In this document: piece after piece, positions 38,040-46,424 of the stretch
How positions within the stretch are numbered: the first letter of the stretch is position 1
Layout: the number at the start of each line of letters is the position of its first letter
DNA from: UBA7803 sp034522075
Lineage (GTDB): Bacteria > Pseudomonadota > Gammaproteobacteria > Pseudomonadales > Azotimanducaceae
Direction: 5' to 3'
NCBI GenBank assembly: GCA_034522075.1
Contig: JAXHLO010000003.1
Coordinates: 50,941 to 114,940 of the forward strand
Length of the DNA: 64,000 bases
Translations under genes and position numbers: made by a program
The notes under the pieces: model-generated
What the model saw: the letters and a program-made list of their open reading frames with translations, nothing else
Databases searched by the model: none
What the model was told of the DNA's origin: nothing

Positions 38040-38600
38040 CTATTCCAGCGGATCGAACACCCGTTTATGCACCACCGTGGGCCCCTGATTCGGATTCAGG
38101 CGCACGGTGACGAGCAGGCGGCCGTCGCGGCGTACCTGATAGACCTGGCTCACCTTGCGGCTGGTGGTTTCATAGCGGGTGGTCAACTTGCGTTTGCTCC
38201 AGCGGCTGATCAGGCCCTGATCGTTGCCGCGCTCTAGGGTTTCGCTGCCGAGCCGGTCGTAGTCGAGCTGCAGCCGGTCGCCGGCCGGCTCGATGCTGAG
38301 CCCGGCGCAGCGCAGAACTCTGGGATCGCGTGAATTGCCCGGCACCGGCGGCAGACCGCTGCCGCCGGTGCCGGGTAACGGCATGCCCCCCACGCTCACG
38401 GTAGTCTGTGGCAGCCGGCTCAGCAGACTGCGCTGTTCGGGCCCGTCGGGCTGCTCTGCGCGGGTCAGCTCGTGATTCAGAACCCAGCGCCCCTGCAGCT
38501 CTGCAGCCGCGCCGTGGGCGGCGGCCGCCCCCAGCACAGCCAGGGTCGCCAGAATGGTCGCCAGAAGGGTCGCCAGGCTTTTTGCAATCAGGTGATTCAT
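38040..38600 (-). CDS. exported hypothetical protein
   Basis: 186 residues; a signal peptide containing a triple 4-residue repeat (LATLLATILATLA) ends at AHGAAAEL. The mature part has ELQGRWVLNHELTRAEQPDG, RVLRCAGLSIEPAGDRLQL, TRYETTSRKVSQVYQVRRDG and LLVTVRLNPNQGPTVVHKRV, a beta-rich single domain seen in proteins that follow an extracytoplasmic signal. The underlying DNA is a 12-bp tandem repeat (38544-38576). Function unknown. Confidence 0.7.
   Translation of the reverse strand: MNHLIAKSLATLLATILATLAVLGAAAAHGAAAELQGRWVLNHELTRAEQPDGPEQRSLLSRLPQTTVSVGGMPLPGTGGSGLPPVPGNSRDPRVLRCAGLSIEPAGDRLQLDYDRLGSETLERGNDQGLISRWSKRKLTTRYETTSRKVSQVYQVRRDGRLLVTVRLNPNQGPTVVHKRVFDPLE
38544..38576. repeat. 12-bp tandem repeat in a signal-peptide coding region
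   Basis: Units GGTCGCCAGAAT, GGTCGCCAGAAG and GGTCGCCAG follow directly (plus strand). The unit is a multiple of three, so slippage would lengthen or shorten the signal-peptide core by four residues at a time. Confidence 0.75.
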
Positions 38601-38754
38601 GGTTTTTTTGATTCCCCAGCGATTCAATGGTTCGCTGGCGCCCGTGTATCGCACCCCTTGCCGGGCGCGCCGTTTTCCGTAATGGTGAAGCAATCGTCCG
38701 GCTTCGGCCACAGCCACCCCGCAATCGTCAACCGTCAACCAGGAGGAACAAGCC

Positions 38755-39999
38755 GTGAACCAACGGGAGTTCGACGTCATCGTCTGGGGCGCCAGCGGTT
38801 TCACCGGACGGCTGGTCGCCGCTTACCTGCTCGGCCGCTACGGAGTCGGCGGTGAACTGCGCTGGGCCATGGGCGGGCGCAGCGAGAGCAAGCTTCAGGA
38901 GGTCCGTCAGGAGCTCGGCGCCGCCGCGGCGGAGGTTCCGCTGGTGCTGGCCGATGCCGATGACCAGGCGCTGCTCGACATCATGGCCGCCCGGGCCCGC
39001 GTGGTTTGCAGCACCGTGGGGCCCTATGCCCTTTACGGCTCGAAACTGGTGGCGGCCTGTGCGCATCACGGCACGCATTACTGCGACCTGACCGGCGAGG
39101 TGCAGTGGATGCGGCGCATGATCGACACCCACCATCAGCGCGCCCGGGACACCGGCGCGCGTATCGTCCACACCTGCGGCTTCGACAGCATTCCGTCGGA
39201 CCTGGGTACTCTGTGCGTGCAGCAGGAAATGCAGCGGCGCCACGGCGTTCCCTGCGCGGCCGTGAAGTTGCGGGCACGGGAGATGCGCGGCGGTTTCAGC
39301 GGCGGCACCGTGGCCAGTATGCTCAACATGCTGGCCGAAGCAGACCGTGATCCGGCCGTGCGTGATGTGGTGGCCGACCCTTATGGTCTCAATCCTGAGG
39401 GAGAACGCAGCGGTCTCGATGGGCCGGAACGCACACTGCCCGAATACGACCGTGATGTGAACGCCTGGGTTACACCCTTCATCATGGCCGCCATCAATAC
39501 CCGGGTCGTGCGGCGCAGCAACGCCCTCAGCGGCTTTGCCTACGGGCGGGATTTCCGCTACGAGGAAGGCATGGTCATGCCGTTCGGTCCGTGGGGATTT
39601 CCACTCGCCGCCGGGTTGAGCACCGCCTCGGCGGCCATGAGCGGTGCGGCATCTCTGGCGCTGGTGCGCCGGGCGCTGGCGCCCATGTTGCCGCAGCCGG
39701 GGCAGGGGCCGTCGCAACAGGCACGGGAGGCGGGCTATTACGTGATCGACATGCTGGGCAAGCATCCTCACGATCGGGCCGCCGACGTCACCGTGCGGAT
39801 TCGCGGCCAGGGCGATCCCGGCTACGGTTCTACCTCACGGATGCTCGGCGAAGCGGCCGTCTGTCTGGCGCGGGATACGCTGATGTCGCAGGGCGGCGTA
39901 CTGACCCCGGCGACCGCCATGGGGGAAGCCTTGCTGGCGCGCCTGCCGCTTCACGCGGAGGTCACGTTCGACGTAGTCGAATCGTTTAGTGGCCTGTAA
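38755..39999 (+). CDS. saccharopine dehydrogenase-like (trans-acting enoyl reductase type) oxidoreductase
   Basis: 414 residues. The Rossmann motif FDVIVWGASGFTGRLVAAYL is followed by MGGRSESKLQEVRQELG, VVCSTVGPYALYGSKLVAAC, HYCDLTGEVQWMRRMI and HTCGFDSIPSDLGTL, the pattern of the saccharopine dehydrogenase/trans-acting enoyl reductase family. It may reduce an enoyl or keto lipid-type substrate with NADPH. The GTG at 38755 follows AGGAGGAACAAGCC. Not linked to lysine genes here. Confidence 0.85.
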   Translation: MNQREFDVIVWGASGFTGRLVAAYLLGRYGVGGELRWAMGGRSESKLQEVRQELGAAAAEVPLVLADADDQALLDIMAARARVVCSTVGPYALYGSKLVAACAHHGTHYCDLTGEVQWMRRMIDTHHQRARDTGARIVHTCGFDSIPSDLGTLCVQQEMQRRHGVPCAAVKLRAREMRGGFSGGTVASMLNMLAEADRDPAVRDVVADPYGLNPEGERSGLDGPERTLPEYDRDVNAWVTPFIMAAINTRVVRRSNALSGFAYGRDFRYEEGMVMPFGPWGFPLAAGLSTASAAMSGAASLALVRRALAPMLPQPGQGPSQQAREAGYYVIDMLGKHPHDRAADVTVRIRGQGDPGYGSTSRMLGEAAVCLARDTLMSQGGVLTPATAMGEALLARLPLHAEVTFDVVESFSGL

Positions 40000-40282
40000 C
40001 GACGAAAAGGGTGTCGGGTAAAGATCGAGTGAAAGAAAGCGGGCCCGTTCGAGCTGTTCTTTCACGTTTCCGGGATTGTACCCTTGATTCATCGACTGAA
40101 TGAGGCTGAAGGGCCCGCTTGTTCATGATGCTATGCCGACGAGGGCAGAAAGAGAAATCATCAATTCGCATAATGGGATCGCAGGAAATCAGAAAGGGCG
40201 ATAACCGGGCGCTGCCGCTACGGCGAACCCGGTATTCGTTTTAGAATGGGCACTCAGCGGCATCGGGTCAGGAGTACGCACC
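40000..40282. other. intergenic region with a 10-bp inverted repeat
   Basis: AAGCGGGCCC at 40037-40046 and GGGCCCGCTT at 40111-40120 form a perfect 10-bp inverted repeat around a 64-base loop. The rest is AT-richer than the flanks and contains AGGAG at 40270-40274, 8 bases before the ATC codon at 40283. No gene is seen. Confidence 0.5.
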
Positions 40283-41494
40283 ATCAATAATCTCGACATC
40301 GTTCCAACGGATACCGACTTTTCGGCCATGCACCAGCGTATGCAGTGGTACGTGGATGAAGACATTCTGTCCTGCTGTGTGAGCCTGGTGATGCAGGGCA
40401 CCGATGTGGTGGATTACACGACGTTCGGCTACATGGATCTGGAATCGCGGCGGCCGCTTGCCCCTGATGCCATCTTCCGCATGTACTCCAACACCAAGAT
40501 CGTCACCTCGGTAGCCGCCATGATGCTCTACGAGCAGGGGGCTTTCGATCTCGACACCCGGTTGTCGGAGTTTCTGCCGGCGTTTGCCGAGCCCGCCGTG
40601 CTGCGGCCCAATGCCGCGTCGGTGGCCGACGTGGAGCCATTGGCGGCGCCCATCACCATGCGCCAATTGCTCAGCCACAGCGCCGGTTTCTCTTACGGTT
40701 TCATCGAGCCGGGCTCCGTGATCGATCAGGCATACATGGCCGCCGGCGTCGCTGCGCTCGGCAATGCGGACAAGGATCTGGCAACCCTGTGCGACGCCTT
40801 GTCCGCCATGCCACTGGCCTATCAGCCGGGCACGAGCTGGCGCTACAGCCTGGCCACCGACGTGCTGGCGCGGGTCATCGAGGTTATTTCCGGGCAGCGC
40901 TTCGACGACTACCTGCGGACCAGGATCCTCGACCCGTTGGGTATGGTCGATACCGACTTCCATGTACCGGCGGATAAGCAGGAACGTTTCACCACCATGT
41001 ACGCGCCGCTGGATCCGCTCACCCCTATGAAAGGCGGCCTGAGCAAGGCCGACGACCCCTTCACGGGCGCCTACAGCCGGCGCCCGAAGCTGCTCTCCGG
41101 CGGCGGCGGGCTGGTTTCCACCGTGGCCGACTATGTGACCCTGCTGCGCCTGATCATCAACGGCGGTGAGTGGCGCGGGGTGCGCCTGCTCGAGCCGGCC
41201 ACGCTGTCGCTCATGCGCACCAATCAACTGCCTGCCGGCGTGGGTGTGCGCTTTCCCATGTGGGAAATGTCGGCCACCGTGTTCGGCTTGGGTTTTGCTC
41301 TGAAACTCGAGCCGGGCCCGGATGAACCGCCAACCGCTGCCGATGAGTATCACTGGGGCGGTATGGCGGGCACCCACACGTGGATGGCGCCTCGAGCCGA
41401 CATCTGCGGTGTCTGCATGACCCAGCGCATGCCCGGTTTCTGGCATCCCTTCAGTCACGACTTCAAGCACATGGTCTACGAGAGGCTCGGATGA
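40283..41494 (+). CDS. class C beta-lactamase-like serine hydrolase
   Basis: About 403 residues if translation begins at the ATC 40283, 388 from ATG 40328. The serine hydrolase signature is FRMYSNTKIVTSVAAMMLYE (Ser-x-x-Lys), then RYSLATDVLARVIEVISGQR (Tyr-Ser) and YHWGGMAGTHTWMAP (HWGG in place of KTG), with RQLLSHSAGFSYGF. This is the esterase/penicillin-binding-like family (EstB/LACTB-like), not necessarily a lactamase. An AGGAG box lies 8 bases before ATC 40283, and the sequence from there (INNLDIVPTDTDFSAMHQ) is in frame, so ATG 40328 probably lacks the true N-terminus. The last 4 bases overlap the next gene. Confidence 0.85.
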   Translation: MNNLDIVPTDTDFSAMHQRMQWYVDEDILSCCVSLVMQGTDVVDYTTFGYMDLESRRPLAPDAIFRMYSNTKIVTSVAAMMLYEQGAFDLDTRLSEFLPAFAEPAVLRPNAASVADVEPLAAPITMRQLLSHSAGFSYGFIEPGSVIDQAYMAAGVAALGNADKDLATLCDALSAMPLAYQPGTSWRYSLATDVLARVIEVISGQRFDDYLRTRILDPLGMVDTDFHVPADKQERFTTMYAPLDPLTPMKGGLSKADDPFTGAYSRRPKLLSGGGGLVSTVADYVTLLRLIINGGEWRGVRLLEPATLSLMRTNQLPAGVGVRFPMWEMSATVFGLGFALKLEPGPDEPPTAADEYHWGGMAGTHTWMAPRADICGVCMTQRMPGFWHPFSHDFKHMVYERLG

Positions 41495-42552
41495 GCGACA
41501 CACCGGCGGCGCCGCAGCCGAAAAAATCCAACCTGCTGTTCCGCGTGGCAACGTGGCTGCTGGCGGCCGGATGTTTCTATCTGGTCTACGACCGTACGGC
41601 AGCGGCGGCGGCGCGCGACGGTCTGACCGTCGTCGAATATCTGGTGCGCTTCTTCGGCGAAGCCAACTGGCTGGCCTGGCTGGCGCTGATGATTCCCTAT
41701 TCAGTGTTCTTCTTTCTGGTGGATTCCCACGTCACCTGGCGCGTGGTGCGCTGGTTCAATGCGCCGGCACTCAAGTTCACCGACATGCTGCCGATCCGGG
41801 CCAGTGCCTACATTCTGTCGCTGGTCAACGAGCAGGTGGGGAAGGGGGCCATGTCGCTGTATCTGTTCCGCCGCCACGACGTGCCGGCCTGGCAGGCGAT
41901 CTCGTCGATGCTGCTGCTCGGCATCATGGAGATCTATCAGCTCCTCATGTTTTCGTCGATCGGTGTGATTACCGGCTACGCGGTGGTGCAGGCCGCATCG
42001 GTGCGCATTCCTCTGGATGTGATTCTGCCGGCGGTCTTCGTGGCGGCGGCCATCTACCTGCCGCTGCACATTGCGTATTTCCGCGGTTACCTGCTGCCCC
42101 GCTTCAAACTTCGCGAGCAGCCGGTCGTGCACGCGTTCCGCCAGGCGCGGCCGGTGCACTATCTGCTCATCGTTCTGTTCAAGGCGCCGAACCTGCTCGG
42201 TGCCATCGTGGTCTATACCCTGGCGCTGGATCTGTTCAACGTGGATGTCAGCTTTGCGCAGATGCTGGCCTTTCTGCCGGTGATCTTCCTGGCGGCCGCG
42301 CTGCCGCTGCCGTTTCATGCCGGGGCGCTGCTGTTGTGGACCGTGCTGTTTCCGGATTTTCCCGAGGTGGGGGCGTTCAGTCTGGTGATGCATACGTTCT
42401 TCGTGCTGTTCAATGCCACCATCGGCGTGCTGTTTCTGCCCAAGGCCAACAAGGAACTATTCGTGGAGGCCGCCGGAACGCCAGAGTCTCAACCGGTGCA
42501 GCATGGAGGCGAGACTGGTGACCACCAGCAGCCAGGCCAGCGCGTCGATTGA
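41491..42552 (+). CDS. flippase-like integral membrane protein (LPG synthase TM / YbhN-like)
   Basis: 353 residues, mostly membrane helices (about 8), with ASAYILSLVNEQVGKGAMSL and VIFLAAALPLPFHAGALLLW, the hallmarks of the lysylphosphatidylglycerol synthase transmembrane/UPF0104 family, which flips lipid-linked molecules. It starts by ATGA overlap with the hydrolase stop, so the two are coupled. The last ~30 residues run through the 3' end of a convergent gene, so the C-terminus may be slightly misdrawn. Confidence 0.75.
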   Translation: MSDTPAAPQPKKSNLLFRVATWLLAAGCFYLVYDRTAAAAARDGLTVVEYLVRFFGEANWLAWLALMIPYSVFFFLVDSHVTWRVVRWFNAPALKFTDMLPIRASAYILSLVNEQVGKGAMSLYLFRRHDVPAWQAISSMLLLGIMEIYQLLMFSSIGVITGYAVVQAASVRIPLDVILPAVFVAAAIYLPLHIAYFRGYLLPRFKLREQPVVHAFRQARPVHYLLIVLFKAPNLLGAIVVYTLALDLFNVDVSFAQMLAFLPVIFLAAALPLPFHAGALLLWTVLFPDFPEVGAFSLVMHTFFVLFNATIGVLFLPKANKELFVEAAGTPESQPVQHGGETGDHQQPGQRVD

Positions 42553-42990
42553 CGCGGCAGTCGGCCACGGCCCGGCCAGAGCGTTGCCATAGACCACCAG
42601 GGCAGCCAGGATGAAGTAGCCGATGCCGTTGGCACGGCCCAGGTAGCTGGCGCGCAGCGAGCGGCCGCGCAAGGCCCGGGAATCGGCCACGTACTGAGCG
42701 AACGATGCCGCTACCAGCACGGGCAACAGCCACGGCACGTAGCCCCCGTAAGCCAGCGCCGCCAGCAGCAGGGTGACGAAGGCGGCGTCGGTGGTGTGGT
42801 CGATCAGACCACCGAGCGGCGAGCTCTGATCGAAGCGGCGCGCCAGCGGCCCGTCGAGCAGGTCGCTGAGGACGGCCAGGGAAAAGATCAGCGCGGTCCA
42901 GAGCCAGCGCTCGTCGGCGGCCAGCCAGGCGCAGGGTACGGCGAGCAGCGCCCGGGCCAAGGTGAGCGCGTTGGCCCAGGTCAGCCACAT
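42457..42990 (-). CDS. CDP-alcohol phosphatidyltransferase
   Basis: 177 residues with six membrane helices and the catalytic motif D-G-x2-A-R-x8-G-x3-D-x3-D (DGPLARRFDQSSPLGGLIDH, then TTD), complete. It makes a phospholipid (PgsA/Cls-like) from CDP-diacylglycerol and an alcohol. Start ATG 42990. The 3' end overlaps the convergent flippase-like gene by 96 bases. Which alcohol it uses cannot be read. Confidence 0.88.
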   Translation of the reverse strand: MWLTWANALTLARALLAVPCAWLAADERWLWTALIFSLAVLSDLLDGPLARRFDQSSPLGGLIDHTTDAAFVTLLLAALAYGGYVPWLLPVLVAASFAQYVADSRALRGRSLRASYLGRANGIGYFILAALVVYGNALAGPWPTAASIDALAWLLVVTSLASMLHRLRLWRSGGLHE

Positions 42991-43076
42991 GGCGAATTTA
43001 CAGGGCGAAAAGGAGACGCATCCATGACGGCGGCAGCATATCTCACAACGGCCATGCCGCGCCCGGCGACAACGCC

Positions 43077-43979
43077 GTGATTGCCGTAACCGGGGCCAAC
43101 GGGCACCTCGGCAGCCGACTGCTGCCGGAACTGGCGGCGCAGGGGCCGGTGCGCGCGCTGGTCCGCTCCGAGCGCGCCGCCAATGCCGTGCGCGGGTCGA
43201 ATCCGGGCGCGGCCGTCGAGGTGCGTGTGGTGGACTACGCCGATGCCGGCGACCTGGCCGGAGCCCTCAGCGGCTGCACGGCAGTGGTCCACCTGGTGGG
43301 CATCATCAAGGAGACGGCCGGCAACCGCTATCGCGATGCCCACGAGGCCGCCTGTACGGCGCTGGTCGAGGGCGCGCAGCGCGCCGGCGTGAGGCGCGTC
43401 GTTTATCTGAGTATTCTCGGTGCCGCGGTGGATTCAGCCAACGCCTGTCTGGCGTCCAGGGGTGCGGCTGAACGCATTGTGCTGGATAGCACCCTCGAGA
43501 GCGTGGTGATTCGAGTGCCCATGGTGCTCGGCGAGGGCGACTTCGCTGCCGCAGCCCTGGCAGCGCGGGCCCGCCGCGGTTTCAACCTGGTACTGCGCGG
43601 CGCCAGCCTGGAACAACCCATCATGCCGGGGACGTGGTGAAGGCCTTACTGGCGGGCCTGAAGCTGTCCGCGCCGCCGCGGTCGTGCGATCTGGCCGGTC
43701 CCGAATCACTGTCCCGTGAGTCTCTTATCCATCGTGCGGCGCGGACCCTGGGCCGCCGTACCCATGTGTTGTCGGTGCCGCTCGGCGTCGGCCTGGCTGC
43801 TGCCTGGGTCATGGAACGGCTGTCATCCAATCCGCCGGTGGCTCGTGCCATGCTCGGCGTCCTCGACCACGACGATCTGGTGGATACGCCAGCCGGCGGT
43901 GTCGGCGCTGGCCTTGACCCTGACCCCGCTGGACGAAACCATACGCCGCTGCATCGGCAATGCAGAAACCCCATCATGA
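43077..43979 (+). CDS. NDUFA9/NmrA-like NAD(P)-binding protein, frameshifted
   Basis: About 300 residues: IAVTGANGHLGSRLLPELAA, VVHLVGIIKETAGNRYRDAH, VYLSILGAA and VIRVPMVLGEGDFA form the atypical SDR fold of NDUFA9-like proteins. Shifts lie near 43630 (QPIMPG then DVVKALLAGLKLSA) and near 43890 (HDDLVDTP then AVSALALTLTPLDETIRRCI). The proposed start GTG 43077 overlaps the end of an 18-residue frame at 43024 (MTAAAYLTTAMPRPATTP), which has a good AAGGAGA site; the true start may be there with an extra shift. The stop overlaps the dacB ATG (ATGA). Confidence 0.7.
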
Positions 43980-45436
43980 GACGTTCCGGCTGGAAGACTG
44001 TCGTGCCTGCAGCGTTGCTGGCGCTGGTAGGATCTGCCGCCGCGGCGTCCGCCGCGACGGGAGCGCATCGTGCCGACGGACTGCCGGGGCCGGTAGCCCG
44101 GGCGATCAGATCCCTGAGTCTGCCCGAGTCGGGCATCAGTCTCTGGGTGCAGCCGGTGGACGGCGCCGAGCCGCTGCTCAGCGTCAACGCGGACGTCCCG
44201 CGTAATCCCGCCTCGACCCTGAAACTCGTCACCACTTTTGCAGCCCTCGATGGTCTGGGGCCGGCCTACACCTGGCACACGGACGTTTTTCTGGAGACGG
44301 CACCCGAGGCTGGCCGGGTTGCCGGTGACGTATGGCTGCGCGGCAGTGGTGACCCGTATCTGGTTGCCGAGGAATACTGGAAGCTGGCCGATGCCCTGCG
44401 CAAACGCGGCTTGCGCCGCATCGACGGCGACCTGGTGTTCGACAACAGTTACTTCCAGCTCGAGGCGGAAGACCGCGGCGCTTTCGACAATCGGCCCGAC
44501 CGCGTCTATAACATGCCGCCCCACCCGCTGCTGGTGAACTTCAACGCCGTGCGCTTCGAAGTGCGCCCGGAACCCGACGGCCGTTCCGTGGCCGTGCAGG
44601 CTGATCCGCCGCTGCCCAATCTGGCGCTGGACAACCGCCTGCGCCTGTATCCGGCACCCTGCGGGGGGTATCAACGCGGTGTGGCGGTGGCCATGGCCGA
44701 TCCGGCCGAACGCGATCGGGTGATGCTGGAAGGCCGCTTCCCCAACGGCTGCGATGCCTATGCGCTCACCCGCACGGTGTTGCAGCCGGAAAGCTATGCC
44801 TTCGGCCTGTTTGACCTCTACTGGCACCAGCTCGGCGGCGAGCTCGGCGGACGCTGGCGTACTGGTGCGGTGCCCGATGCGCAGGCGGAGCCGTTCTACC
44901 GGCATCATTCCCGGCCGCTGGGCGACGTCATCCGTCTGGTCAACAAGTACAGCAACAATGTCATGACCCGGCATCTGGCGCTGACCCTGGGCGCCGAACG
45001 CTTCGGTGCACCGGCCACCACCGACAAGGGCCGGCGCGCGCTCTACGAGCGGCTGGCGGCCCACGACATCGACACTGCCGGGCTCGAAGTGAGTAACAGC
45101 GCCGGCCTGTCCCGCGATTCCCGGATCACGGCGCGGCAACTGGCCGGCGTGCTGCAGGCCGCCTGGCGCAGTCCGTTCATGCCCGAGTTCGTGTCGTCAC
45201 TGTCCATCAGCGGCATGGACGGCACCATGCGGCGGCGCCTGGTGGGAACCCCGGCGGCGGGCCGCATGCACCTGAAGACCGGCCGGCTCGATCACGTCTC
45301 GGCGGTGGCCGGGTACGTGACGACCCGCAGCGGCCGGCGGCTGCTGCTGGTGGCGCTGATCAACGCCCCGGAAGCGCACCGCGGCCTGGGCGAAGACCTG
45401 CAGGACGTGCTGTTGCGCTGGGCGGTGGATCAGTGA
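43976..45436 (+). CDS. dacB: D-alanyl-D-alanine carboxypeptidase/endopeptidase (PBP4)
   Basis: 486 residues; signal peptide (VVPAALLALVGSAAAASAA). Penicillin-binding motifs: PASTLKLV (S-x-x-K, about 80), YSNNVMTR (S-x-N) and HLKTGRLDHV (K-T-G). The large insert between the first and second motifs is typical of class C PBP4/DacB, which trims peptidoglycan crosslinks. Start ATG overlaps the previous stop, and the stop overlaps the convergent hydrolase gene by 7 bases. Confidence 0.93.
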   Translation: MRRSGWKTVVPAALLALVGSAAAASAATGAHRADGLPGPVARAIRSLSLPESGISLWVQPVDGAEPLLSVNADVPRNPASTLKLVTTFAALDGLGPAYTWHTDVFLETAPEAGRVAGDVWLRGSGDPYLVAEEYWKLADALRKRGLRRIDGDLVFDNSYFQLEAEDRGAFDNRPDRVYNMPPHPLLVNFNAVRFEVRPEPDGRSVAVQADPPLPNLALDNRLRLYPAPCGGYQRGVAVAMADPAERDRVMLEGRFPNGCDAYALTRTVLQPESYAFGLFDLYWHQLGGELGGRWRTGAVPDAQAEPFYRHHSRPLGDVIRLVNKYSNNVMTRHLALTLGAERFGAPATTDKGRRALYERLAAHDIDTAGLEVSNSAGLSRDSRITARQLAGVLQAAWRSPFMPEFVSSLSISGMDGTMRRRLVGTPAAGRMHLKTGRLDHVSAVAGYVTTRSGRRLLLVALINAPEAHRGLGEDLQDVLLRWAVDQ

Positions 45437-46410
45437 CCGGCGCCGGCTTCTGAGGCTGGTCGGGCGCGGGCCAGCAGCCACCAGCGCAGGGTGCTGGTAA
45501 CCAGTTCCGCGGCATCCTGCTGCACGAAGTGCCCGGCCCCGGGTACGGTCACCAGCGTCAGATCGGCATCCAGCCAGTCCCAGGTGTGATTCAGGGCATC
45601 GGCATGCAGCGCGGTGTCTTCGAGCCCGTGGAACATCAGCACCGGCATGCTCAGCCGCGGCGTCTGCGGCAGCTCGGGCTCGGCCTCGGCGGGCGGCAGG
45701 GGCGGATAGTTGCGCTTGTAGTAGTTGAGCATGGCGCTGAAATCGGAGCGCTGGAAGGCTTCCACATAGCGGGCCCGCGCGGCGTCGTCGCTGACCCAGG
45801 CAGCCAGGTTGGCGGCCGTCATGGGGCCGCCGAACAGAATGTCCGGGTCGCCGGGCATGCCTTCCTGGAAACGCCGGGCGTAACTGCTGCTGGCCCGCTG
45901 CCGGGGATTGGCGGCCATTTCCCGGGCCATGCCGCGGGGATGCGGCAGGTTGAGAATGACCAGGCGCTCGGTGAGCTGCGGCAGATTGAAGGCCACCTGC
46001 CACGCCACGGCGCCGCCCCAGTCATGGCCGACGATGGTGGCGCGGCCCGCGCCGGTGTCGGCGATCACGGCGGCCACGTCGCCCACCAGCTTCGCCATGT
46101 CGTAATGCTCGACGCCGGCCGGAGCGTCGCTGCGGTTGTAGCCGCGCTGATCCATGGCCACCACGCGAAAATGATCCGCCAGGCCGGCCATCTGATGGCG
46201 CCACGAGTACCAGTAGTCGGGAAAACCGTGAATGAACAGCACCAGCGGTCCTTGCCCGGCGCTCACGTAATGAATCTTCACGCCGTCGTGGTCGGCGAAG
46301 TGATGGGCCACGTCGTCGGGTTCCAGAGCCAGGGCCGGCCCGGCGCTGCCAACGCCGAGCAGCAGCGTCAGGAAGCCCGCGACCCTGCGGCAAAGTGGTG
46401 GCCAATACAT
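45430..46410 (-). CDS. exported alpha/beta hydrolase (epoxide hydrolase/haloalkane dehalogenase-like)
   Basis: 326 residues; a signal peptide (FLTLLLGVGSAGPALA) is followed by LVLFIHGFPDYWYSWRHQM (oxyanion loop HGFP), VVAMDQRGYNRSD, and the nucleophile elbow TIVGHDWGGAVAW (Asp, as in epoxide hydrolases). A catalytic His is in AGHFVQQD. The Asp nucleophile suggests epoxide hydrolase or dehalogenase chemistry. ATG 46410 follows GGAGGACACT. Confidence 0.88.
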   Translation of the reverse strand: MYWPPLCRRVAGFLTLLLGVGSAGPALALEPDDVAHHFADHDGVKIHYVSAGQGPLVLFIHGFPDYWYSWRHQMAGLADHFRVVAMDQRGYNRSDAPAGVEHYDMAKLVGDVAAVIADTGAGRATIVGHDWGGAVAWQVAFNLPQLTERLVILNLPHPRGMAREMAANPRQRASSSYARRFQEGMPGDPDILFGGPMTAANLAAWVSDDAARARYVEAFQRSDFSAMLNYYKRNYPPLPPAEAEPELPQTPRLSMPVLMFHGLEDTALHADALNHTWDWLDADLTLVTVPGAGHFVQQDAAELVTSTLRWWLLARARPASEAGAGH

Positions 46411-46424
46411 AGTGTCCTCCGCGC

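Noticed and set aside
43024..43080. 18-codon leader frame before the NDUFA9-like gene
   Set aside because: It has a good ribosome-binding site, but may be the true gene start with one indel; too short to call as a leader peptide.
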